Assembly (NCBI RefSeq): GCF_033115175.1
Contig: NC_084847.1
Span: 45,493,905 to 45,557,904 of the forward strand
Origin: Lepus europaeus
Lineage: Eukaryota; Chordata; Mammalia; Lagomorpha; Leporidae
Length of the DNA stretch: 64,000 bases
Direction of reading: 5' to 3'
The notes below the pieces were generated by a model that was not told the origin of the DNA, did no database searches, and saw only the letters and a program-made list of their open reading frames with translations. Position 1 is the stretch's first letter. The number at the start of each line of letters is the position of its first letter. Below, one piece after another: positions 1 to 10,200 of this stretch. A program made the translations under genes and the position numbers.

Positions 1-728
1 AGAAGCCACCTGGACACAACACCTCGAAGCACACGACCGCCTGCTGGGAGCAGCTGTTCCGCCCAGGTCCAGGGGAGAATCTTGTGGTTGCACTGGAAGC
101 ATCAGGATGCACCCATTGTACAGCCTCCTAGGCAGCAGAAAGAGGAGGGCCTTAGAGATGCCCCTTTCCACCCACTCCCAGCCTGCCCAGGAAGGAGCCA
201 CGGGAAGGGCACAGCACGGCACGTAAGTGCGGCAGCTCCAGAGTGGGCACTCAGGATGAAAGCCAGGAAACGGGAGGACCATGGGAGGCCCCTCGTGGAG
301 CTGCAAACCAGGCCCCTCCGTAGACACCTCCTGTCTCCTGACTCAGCCCCTTGGATGAGGATGAATGGTCGCTGAAGATACTCCCAGAGAATGTTGTGGT
401 TCAGAACGGAAACTGCTCTGTCGACCTCACAACAGAGGAACAACCCGATACCAAGGGAAGGAGACTGGACAATGAGGGACACTCGTGGAGAGGGGGGAGA
501 ACACACGCTCTGGGAGACGCTGCCCAGCACCACTGGCTCACTTGCCACTTTCTCATTGAGAAAAATAAAGCAGAGGAAAAGGGATAATATTGCGGGGAAA
601 AGAAATTTTTATTCTGTAACAGGGTCAGTTCTAGAAAGCTCTCTGGACCTTGGACAATATCGGCTTTGATTTTGAAATATTGCTCATGGCTCGGTGAGGT
701 CAGAACAGTGAGAGTGTGAGCATGAAGA
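1..728. other. Left-edge sequence without a recognisable gene
   Basis: I see no SINE, LINE or recognisable coding region here. Short open frames exist on both strands, but none has a recognisable protein motif. The segment ends where TCCTGT-type heptamers begin to appear. Confidence 0.4.
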
Positions 729-3700
729 GGACTTTGTCCTTTGTACTATAGCCTATGTCCTTTTACCTGTGCCCTAAGCCCTGTATCTTGCGTCCTATGC
801 CTGGTGTCCTCATTTTGGCAGCCTGTGTCCTATACCCTGTAGCTGTGGCCTTTGTCCAGTGGCCTGTGTGCTGTACACTGTGGGCTTTATCCTGTGTTCT
901 CTAGCCAGTGTCCTCGTCCTTTAGCCTGTGTCCTGTGTCCTGTAGCCTGTGTCCTGTGTCCTGTAGCCTGGGTCCTGTGTCCTGAGTCCTCTAGCCTATC
1001 CCTGTGTCCTGGAGCCTCTGTCCTGTGTCCTGTGTCCTATGTTGTTTAGCCTTTGTCCTGTCTCCTGTAGCCTATAACCTGTGTCCTGTAGCCTGTGGAC
1101 TATATCCTGGAGCCTGAGTCCTGGGTCCCGTAGCCTGGGTCCTGTGTTCTGTATTCTGTGTCCTCTATCCTGTGTCCTGTGTCATCTGGGCTATGTCCTG
1201 TGTCCTGTAGCCTGTGGCCTGTGTGCTGTAGCCTGTGGCCTGTGGCCTATGTCCTGTGTCTTTTGAGTCCTGTAGCCTGTGTCTTATGTCCTGCGTTCTG
1301 GGTCCTGTAGCCTGTGTATTCTGTCTGCTAGTCTGTGAAATAAGTCACAGGACACAGGCTACAGGACTGAGGCCTAAGGCTACAGGACACAGGACACAGG
1401 CTACAGGACACAGGACACAGGACATAGCCCAGACGACACAGGACACAGGATAGAGGACACAGGATATGGAACCCAGGACACAGGCTACAGGACACAGGCT
1501 ACAGGACACAGACATAGGTGACAAGCTACAGGACACAGGAGAGAGGCTACAGCACACAGGCTACAGGACACTCTATCCTATAGCCAGTGTCCGGTCTCTC
1601 GTTCCCTCTTTCCTTCAGCCTGTGTCGTGTAGCCTGTGTCCTGTGTCGTGTAGCCTGCGTCCTGTATCCTTTGTTCCGTCGGTCTGTCCTGTATCCCATA
1701 GCCTGTGTCCTGGAGCCTCTGTCCTGTATCCTGTGTCCTATGTTGTTTAGCCTTTGTCCTGTCTCCTGTAGCCTATAACCTGTGTCCTGTAGCCTGTGGA
1801 CTATATCCTGGAGCCTGGGTCCTGGGTCCCGCAGCCTGTGTCCTGTGTTCTGTATTCTGTGTCCTCTATCCTGTGTCCTGTGTCGTCTGGGCTATGTCCT
1901 GTGTCCTGTAGCCTGTGGCCTGTGTTCTGTATTCTGTATCCTCTATCCTGTGTCCTGTGTCGTCTGGGCTATGTCCTGTGTCCTGTAGCCTGTGGCCTGT
2001 GTGCTGTAGCCTGTGGCCTGTGGCCTATGTCCTGTGTCTTTTGAGTCCTGTAGCCTGTGTCTTATGTCCTGTGTCCTGGGTCCTGTAGCCTGTGCATTCT
2101 GTCTGCTAGTCTGTGACGTAAGTCACAGGACACAGGCTACAGGACTGAGGCCAAAGGCTACAGGACACAGGACACAGGACACAGGACACAGGACACAGAA
2201 CATAGCCCAGACGACACAGGACACAGGATATGGAACCCAGGACACAGGCTACAGGACACAGGTTGCAGGACACAGACATAGGTGACAAGCTACAGGACAC
2301 AGGAGAGAGGCTACAGCACACAGGCTACAGGACACTCTCTCCTATAGCCAGTGTCTGGTGTCTTGTTCCCTCTTTCCTTCAGCCTGTGTCGTGTAGCCTG
2401 TGTCCTGTGTCGTGTAGCCTGCGTCCTGTATCCTTTGTTCCGTCGGTCTGTCCTGTATCCCATAGCCTGTGTCCTGGAGCCTCTGTCCTGTGTCCTGTGT
2501 CCTATGTTGTTTAGCCTTTGTCCTGTCTCCTGTAGCCTATAACCTGTGTCCTGTAGCCTGTGGACTCTATCCTGGAGCCTGGGTCCTGGGTCCCGCAGCC
2601 TGTGTCCTGTGTTCTGTATTCTGTGTCCTCTATCCTGTGTCCTGTGTCGTCTGGGCTATGTCCTGTGTCCTGTAGCCTGTGGCCTGTGTTCTGTATTCTG
2701 TGTTCTCTATCATCTGTCCTGTGTCGTCTGGGCTATGTCTTGTGTCCTGTAGCCTGTGGCCTGTGTGCTGTAGCCTGTGTCCTGTAGCCTGTGTCCTGTG
2801 TCTTTTGAGTCCTGTAGCCTGTGTCTTATGTCCTGTGTCCTGGGTCCTGTAGCCTGTGTATTCTGTCTGCTAGTCTGTGACCTAAGTCACAGGACACAGG
2901 CTACAGGACTGAGGCCAAAGGCTACAGGACACAGGACACAGGCTACAGGACACAGGACACAGGACATAGCCCAGACGACACAGGACACAGGAGAGAGGAC
3001 ACAGGATATGGAACCCAGGACACAGGCTACAGGACACAGACATAGGTGACAAGCTACAGGACACAGGAGAGAGGCTACAGCACACAGGCTACAGGACACT
3101 CTATCCTATAGCCGGTGTCCGGTGTCTTGTTCCCTCTTTCCTTCAGCCTGTGTCATGTAGCCTGTGCCCTGTGTCGTGTAGCCTACGTCCTGTATCCTTT
3201 GTTCCGTCGGTCTGTCCTGTGTCCCATAGCCTGTGTCCTGGAGCCTCTGTCCTGTGTCCTGTGTCCTATGTTGTTTAGCCTTTGTCCTGTCTCCTGTAGC
3301 CTATAACCTGTGTCCTGTAGCCTGTGGACTATATCCTGAAGCCTGGGTCCTGGGTCCCGCAGCCTGTGTCCTGTGTTCTGTATTTTGTGTCCTCTATCCT
3401 GTGTCCTGTGTCGTCTGGGCTATGTCCTGTGTCCTGTAGCCTGTGGCATGTGAGCTGTAGCCTGTGGCCTGTGGCCTATGTCCTGTGTCTTTTGAGTCCT
3501 GTAGCCTGTGTCTTATGTCCTGTGTCCTGGGTCCTGTAGCCTGTGTATTCTGTCTGCTAGTCTGTGACATAAGTCACAGGACACAGGCTACAGGACTGAG
3601 GCCAAAGGCTACAGGACACAGGACACAGGATACAGGACATAGCCCAGACGACACAGGACACAGGATAGAGGACACAGGATATGGAACCCAGGACACAGGC

Positions 3701-6700
3701 TACAGGACACAGGTTGCAGGACACAGACATAGGTGACAAGCTACAGGACACAGGAGAGAGGCTACAGCACACAGGCTACAGGACACTCTCTCCTATAGCC
3801 AGTGTCTGGTGTCTTGTTCCCTCTTTCCTTCAGCCTGTGTCGTGTAGCCTGTGTCCTGTAGCCTGCGGCCTGTATCCTTTGTGCCGTCGGTCTGTCCTGT
3901 GTCCCATAGCCTGTGTCCTGGAGCCTCTGTCCTGTGTCCTGTGTCCTATGTTGTTTAGCCTTTGTCCTGTCTCCTGTAGCCTATAACCTGTGTCCTGTAG
4001 CCTGTGGACTCTATCCTGGAGCCTGGGTCCTGGGTCCCGCAGCCTGTGTCCTGTGTTCTGTATTCTGTGTCCTCTATCCTGTGTCCTGTGTTGTCTGGGC
4101 TATGTCCTGTGTCCTGTAGCCTGTGTCCTGTGTTCTGTATTCTGTATCCTCTATCCTGTGTCCTGTGTCGTCTGGGCTATGTCCTGTGTCCTGTAGCCTG
4201 TGGCCTGTGTGCTGTAGCCTGTGGCCTGTGGCCTATGTCCTGTGTCTTTTGAGTCCTGTAGCCTGTGTCTTATGTCCTGTGTCCTGGGTCCTGTAGCCTG
4301 TGCATTCTGTCTGCTAGTCTGTGACATAAGTCACAGGACACAGGCTACAGGACTGAGGCCAAAGGCTACAGGACACAGGACACAGGCTACAGGACACAGG
4401 ACACAGAACATAGCCCAGACGACACAGGACACAGGATAGAGGACACAGGATATGGAACCCAGGACACAGGCTACAGGACACAGGTTGCAGGACACAGACA
4501 TAGGTGACAAGCTACAGGACACAGGAGAGAGGCTACAGCACACAGGCTACAGGACACTCTATCCTATAGCCGGTGTCCGGTGTCTCGTTCCCTCTTTCCT
4601 TCAGCCTGTGTCGTGTAGCCTGTGTCCTGTGTCGTGTAGCCTGCGTCCTGTATCCTTTGTTCCGTCGGTCTGTCCTGTGTCCCATAGCCTGTGTCCTGGA
4701 GCCTCTGTCCTGTGTCCTGTGTCCTATGTTGTTTAGCCTTTGTCCTGTCTCCTGTAGCCTATAACCTGTGTCCTGTAGCCTGTGGACTCTATCCTGGAGC
4801 CTGGGTCGTGGGTCCCGCAGCCTGTGTCCTGTGTTCTGTATTCTGTGTCCTCTATCCTGTGTCCTGTGTCGTCTGGGCTATGTCCTGTGTCCTGTAGCCT
4901 GTGGCCTGTGTGCTGTATTCTGTGTCCTCTATCCTGTGTCCTATGTCGTCTGGGCTATGTCCTGTGTCCTGTAGCCTGTGGCCTGTGTGCTGTATTCTGT
5001 GTCCTCTATCCTGTGTCCTGTGTCGTCTGGGCTATGTCCTGTGTCCTGTAGCCTGTGGCCTTTGTGCTGTAGCCTGTGTCCTGTAGCCTATGTCCTGTGA
5101 TTTCTGAATCCTGTAGCCTGTGTCTTATGTCCTGTGCTGGGTCCTGTAGCCTGTGCATTCTGTCTGCTAGTCTGTGACCTAAGTCACAGGACACAGGCTA
5201 CAGGACTGAGGCCAAAGGCTACAGGACACAGGACACAGGCTACAGGACACAGGACACAGAACATAGCCCAGACGACACAGGACACAGGAGAGAGGACACA
5301 GGATATGGAACCCAGGACACAGGCTACAGGACACAGGTTGCAGGACACAGACATAGGTGACAAGCTACAGGACACAGGAGAGAGGCTACAGCACACAGGC
5401 TACAGGACACTCTATTCTATAGCCGGTGTCCGGTGTCTTGTTCCCTCTTTCCTTCAGCCTGTGTCGTGTAGCCTGTGTCCTGTGTCGTGTAGCCTGCGGC
5501 CTGTATCCTTTGTTCCGTCGGTCTGTCCTGTGTCCCATAGCCTGTGTCCTGGAGCCTCTGTCCTGTGTCCTGTGTCCTGTGTCCTATGTTGTTTAGCCTT
5601 TGTCCTGTCTCCTGTAGCCTATAACCTGTGTCCTGTAGCCTGTGGACTATATCCTGGAGCCGGGGTCCTGGGTCCCGCAGCCTGTATCCTGTGTTCTGTA
5701 TTCTGTGGCCTCTATCCTGTGTCCTGTGTCGTCTGGGCTATTCCTGTGTCCTGTAGCCTGTGGCCTGTGTTCTGTATTCTGTGTCCTCTATCCTCTGTCC
5801 TGTGTCGTCTGGGCTATGTCCTGTGTCCTGTAGCCTGTGGCCTGTGTGCTGTAGCCTGTGGCCTGTAGCCTATGTCCTGTGTCTTTTGAGTCCTGTAGCC
5901 TGTGTCTTATGTCCTGTGTCCTGGGTCCTGTAGCCTGTGCATTCTGTCTGCTAGTCTGTGACGTAAGTCACAGGACACAGGCTACAGGACTGAGGCCAAA
6001 GGCTACAGGACACAGGACACAGGCTACAGGACACAGGACATAGCCCAGACGACACAGGACACAGGAGAGAGGACACAGGATATGGAACCCAGGACACAGG
6101 CTACAGGACACAGGTTGCAGGACACAGACATAGGTGACAAGCTACAGGACACAGGAGAGAGGCTACAGCACACAGGCTACAGGACACTCTATCCTATAGC
6201 CGGTGTCCGGTGTCTCGTTCCCTCTTTCCTTCAGCCTGTGTCGTGTAGCCTGTGTCCTGTGTCGTGTAGCCTGTGTCCTGTGTCGTGTAGCCTGCATCCT
6301 GTATCCTTTGTTCCGTCGGTCTGTCCTGTGTCCCATAGCCTGTGTCCTGGAGCCTCTGTCCTGTGTCTTGTGTCCTATGCTGTTTAGCCTTTGTCCTGTC
6401 TCCTGTAGCCTATAACCTGTGTCCTGTAGCCTGTGGACTATATCCTGGAGCCTGTGTCGTGGGTCCCGCAGCCTGTGTCCTGTTTTTGTCTTCTGTGGCC
6501 TCTATCCTGTGTCCTGTTTCGTCTGGGCTATGTCCTGTGTCCTTTAGCCTGTGGCCTGTGTGCTGTATTCTGTGTCCTCTATCCTGTGTCCTGTGTCGTC
6601 TGGGCTATGTCCTGTGTCCTGTAGCCTGTGGCCTGTGTGCTGTAGCCTGTGTCCTGTGGCCTATGTCCTGTGCTTTTGAGTGCTGTAGCCTGTGTCTTAT

Positions 6701-6712
6701 GTCCTTCGTTCT
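729..6712 (+). repeat. 7-bp minisatellite in ~760-bp higher-order units with inverted arms
   Basis: The array is built from the heptamers TCCTGTG, TCCTGTA and GCCTGTG, usually seen as TCCTGTAGCCTGTG. It is degenerate at the left end. The heptamers are organised into about seven to eight higher-order units. The landmark CCGTCGGTCTGTCC recurs near 1676, 2440, 3205, 3885, 4661, 5516 and 6316, so units run from about 680 to 855 bp. In each unit a forward block is followed by ~215-230 bp of the same heptamers in reverse complement (ACAGGACACAGG). These inverted arms lie near 1340-1570, 2120-2335, 2885-3100, 3572-3787, 4330-4560, 5184-5410 and 5966-6190. Each forward-to-inverted junction is close to GTGACNTAAGTCAC. 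Because three heptamers make 21 bp, some frames read as Cys/Leu/Pro/Val-rich heptapeptide repeats; these are by-products of the period. No protein or RNA function is claimed. Confidence 0.93.
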
Positions 6713-6724
6713 TGCCTCCTCGCA

Positions 6725-8450
6725 CCCTTGGTCTGGGCCTGCTCCCCTCCTCCCCCTCTAGAGCCAGGCCATTCTCCCCACATTCGCATCCCTGTCCTCC
6801 CTCCAGGGCCAGACCACGTTCCCCTCCTCACCTTCAGGGCCAGGCCCTGCTCCGCTTCTGGCCTTCCAGGGCCTGGGTCCCCACCTCTCCTTGCCCGACA
6901 GAACCTGGGCCCCACTCCAACCTTCACACTCCAGGGCCTGGGCCCCGCTTCAGGGCTTCCCTCCAGGGCCAGGCCCCACTACCCTCAACGCCCTCCATGG
7001 CTGGACCCTGCTTGCCTACTCGCCCTCCAGGGCCTGGGCCCAGCTCCACTCACTGCCCTCCAGGGCTGGACCCTGTTCCCCTCCTCACCCTCAAGGGCCC
7101 AGGCCCCACTCCAATCCTTGTCCTCCAGGGTCAGACCCTACTCTCCTCCTTGATCTCCAGGGCCAGGCCCTGTTCTCCTCTTCACCCTCCAGGGCCTGGG
7201 CCCAGCTCCCCACACTGCCCTCCAGGGCCTGGCCCCACTGCCCTCAATGCCCTCCAGGGCTGCAGCCCGCTCACTCCTTGCCCACCTGGGCTGGCACTGC
7301 TCCCCTCCCTGCACTCCATGGCCATGGCACACTCTGCTAAAAGCCCTCCAGAGCTGGAACCTACTCCCCTACTGGTCCTGCTCCCCTCCTCGCCTTCCAG
7401 AGCCAGGCCCTGCTCCCCTCAGGCCCATCCCTGGCCTCCCTTCAGGGCCAGACCCTGCTCCCCTCCTTGGCCTCCAGCGCCTGTGTTCGCCTCCTCACAC
7501 TCCAGGGCTGGACCCCACTCCTCCTCCTCCAGAGCCAGGCCATTCTCTCCACAGACGCATCCCTGTCCTCCCTCCAGGGCCAGACCCCACTCCTCTCCTC
7601 ACCTTCAGGGCCAGGCCCTTCTCTGCTCATCGCCTTCCAGGGCCTGGGTCCTCACCTCTCCTTGCCCGACAGAACCTGGGCCCCATACCAACCTTCAACT
7701 CCAGGGCCTGGGCCCCGCTTCAGGGCTTCCCTCCAGGGCCAAGCCCCACTACCCTCAACGCCCTCCATGGCCGGACCCTGCTTGCCTACTCGCCCTCCAG
7801 GGCCTGGGCCCACCCTGCTCGCCACCTTCCAGGGCTGGGCCCTGCTCCCCACCTTGAAACCAGAGCCTGGGCCCAGCTCCACTCACTGCCCTCCAGGGCT
7901 GGACCCTGTTCCCCTCCTCACCCTCCAGGGCCCAGGCCCCACTCCAATCCTTGTCCTCCAGGGCCAGACCCTACTCTCCTCCTCGATCTCCAGGGCCAGG
8001 CCCTGCTCTCCTCTTCCCCTCCAGGGCCCGGGCCCAGCTCCCCACACTGCCCACCTGGGCCTGGCCCCACTGCCCTCAATGCCCTCCAGGGCTGCAGCCC
8101 GCTCACTCTTTGCCCACCTGGGCTGGCACTGCTCCCCTCCCTGCACTCCATGGCCATGGCACACTCTGCTGAAAGCCCTCCAGAGCTGGGACCTACTCCC
8201 CTACTGGCCCTCCGGGGCCTGGGCGCCACTCTCCTTCTCGCCCTCCAGGGCCTGGGCCCAGCCCCCCATGCTGCCCTCCAGTGCTGGGCCCCACTCAGCA
8301 CGCTGCTCTCTTGGGCCGGGCCCCACGAACCTCAACGCCATCCAGGGCCAGACCCCGCTCCCCTCCTCGCCTTCAGGGCCAGGCCCTGCTCCCTTTCTCA
8401 CCCTCCAGGGCCTTACCCTGCTCCCTCTTACCTTAAGAACCTGGGCCCAG
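6725..8450 (+). repeat. 33-bp GC-rich minisatellite, array 1
   Basis: The sequence consists of degenerate ~33-bp monomers centred on CCTCCAGGGCCTGGGCCCC. Because 33 is divisible by three, long frames stay open and read as Leu-Gln-Gly-Leu-Gly-Pro type 11-residue repeats. The array also contains a larger duplication. The block with GAGCCAGGCCATTCTC near 6761 recurs near 7532, and the block ending CATGGCCATGGCACACTCTG near 7317 recurs near 8150, giving an offset of about 0.77-0.84 kb. The same monomer family forms array 2 at 20.5-22.35 kb in the same orientation. I treat it as noncoding satellite. Confidence 0.88.
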
Positions 8451-10200
8451 CTACCATTGCTGCCACTAAGTCACTGGTGTCCCTCAGTGCTCCCTAGCAG
8501 CCACTGCCTCTGTCTTCGAACACCCTGTTGTCACTGCAGCATTGGGCACCCTGCACTGTTGACCAGCACCTGCCACTTCATGGCCTGCCTTGGCTGCCTC
8601 CTTCTCCATCCTCTGGCATCCCCAGGGAAGCCACATCTTTGTGCCCCAGTGCAGCCACCAGGAGCCACCTGTCATTGGGCCCCAGCACGGTCCCCAGCAG
8701 CCTCCCTTTGATTGCCCGAGGATGCTTCCTACTTCTTCTTGGGCTCTCCTGCAGCCACAGGTTATTTGGGCCCTCTGCGCCACTCCCAGGCCCACTGCGC
8801 AGCCCCTAGGCCCCACTAGCACCTTCCCTGGGCACTCCCTCTGCCACTGCATCACTAGGTCACCACATGGACCCCAGCAGCTGCCTCCTTACTCAGCCAC
8901 CCCCACAGTGGCCGGGTTTTAGAACCCCCATTCTCCCAGAAGTCGCCAAGTCTTTGGGGGTTCCCGCAGTCCTGAGCAGTCGTTGCCTCTGTCCTCTGGC
9001 ACTCCTGCTGTCCCTGCATCATGTCTGAACTTGGAAATCAGGTTCTACAAAGGGGTCTCAATGAACACTCCCGTGGCCAAAGTCTGGAGGGAGGGCGAGT
9101 GGTCCTTGCTGCAGGACTGTTGAATGTGCAGAGGGGGAACGTGGGTGTGGCACGAGGAGGGAATTTTCCCTGTGAGTCACCTTTAAGAGCATGGCTCTGG
9201 GAAGGAATCCCTTCCAACATGCTTTTTGGCAAAGAAAAACCTGGCAGGAAAATGGAAAGCATGGGCACGAGTCAAGGTGCCAGGTGCCTTCTTCCCAGAC
9301 ATGTGGGTCCTGAGTTCTTTGGGGCACACAAGAAGGCAGCTCAATGGGAGAGGCCACCTCGGTCTGCGATGCAGGCTCCTCAGGTCAGATCTGGGAGCTT
9401 CAAGTTGTCACTGCATTTAATAATCCATGGACCGGGGACTTGGGCTTGGAGAAGGAAACTCAAGTGAGAAGACTTCCCAGGGCAGAGAGCCACCTGAGCA
9501 CATATGCAGGCAATAATCCAAGACAGAATAAAGTGGGAGGAGGACAAAGAGTGTCATCCAACGTGGGCCCTGTATCTTACAGCCGGCATCCCACACCAAT
9601 TGCTTTGAACTGGCTCAGAGACCTGGGGGATCTAAAAGAAAACATGACTAGGGAGAAGATCAGGGGCACTCCAGACACCAGAGCAGCAGTCTGCCTTGCT
9701 CACCTTTCCCATGGAGCTGAGTCCATCCCAGTCACGGCACAACGATGCGGCAGGAAGTTCAAGTCCATTCTTTGTCTCGCATAAACCCAACACGGATCAT
9801 GAGGGTGGGGGAGCAAAAGAAAAAGTAGGTATTTGTGAGAAAATGCTACTCCTGCTAGCCAGCAGGGCACTAAGGGAGGGGCCCAATAATGCCTGGCACA
9901 GGATTTTTCATTACAGAGTGATATTCATGGATTTCTTTTTAAAACAAAATCAAACACCATGTTCTTCTATTTGGGGAAAAGCTCCTGACCCCTAACCATG
10001 AAAACATGTTTCCTACTGGCCATCTGAAAAATGCAACAATGTATCCTCTCTCTGCCTGCAATGTCGCTTACTGCCTCCTCACCTGCCTCCTCCCAGACAG
10101 GAGTCCATGACTCCCCCTTCACTGCTAAACTTCTCATGGAAGGCCCCTCCTCTGGGCCATTTCCCAAGAGGCTACCGAGAGGCCACTCTCCTCTCTGCAC
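8451..10200. other. Gap between array 1 and the kinase
   Basis: From 8451 to about 8930 the sequence is loosely repetitive (CCCCAGCAGC, GCCACTGC-like words) and looks like a degenerate relative of the neighbouring minisatellite. From about 8930 to 10200 it looks like single-copy sequence with no recognised repeat. This part would hold any 3' UTR of the minus-strand kinase. I see no minus-strand AATAAA close to the stop codon. Confidence 0.4.
9416..9421 (-). terminator. Possible poly(A) signal (ATTAAA) for the kinase
   Basis: The plus-strand TTTAAT reads ATTAAA on the minus strand, about 780 bases beyond the kinase stop codon. It is a common variant signal but a six-base match is weak evidence, and no strong GT-rich element was identified. 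Listed only because no AATAAA is seen nearer. Confidence 0.15.

Noticed and set aside
5134..5868. 244-codon plus-strand open frame in the heptamer array
   Set aside because: It consists of Cys/Leu/Pro/Val heptapeptide repeats forced by the 7-bp period (21 bp = 7 codons). No start context, domain or non-repeat sequence supports a gene.
1..6712. Telomeric repeat tract at the left end
   Set aside because: No TTAGGG/CCCTAA run is present. The heptamer is a different motif, and the subtelomeric idea rests only on minisatellite density.
6725..8450. Regularly spaced 33-bp repeats as a CRISPR-like array
   Set aside because: There are no unique spacers between repeats, the monomers are contiguous and degenerate, and the genome is mammalian.
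6649..8711. Three overlapping plus-strand frames of 402-416 codons, Pro/Leu/Gly-rich
   Set aside because: All arise from the 33-bp period, which preserves frame. Several frames are open at once, which argues against coding selection.
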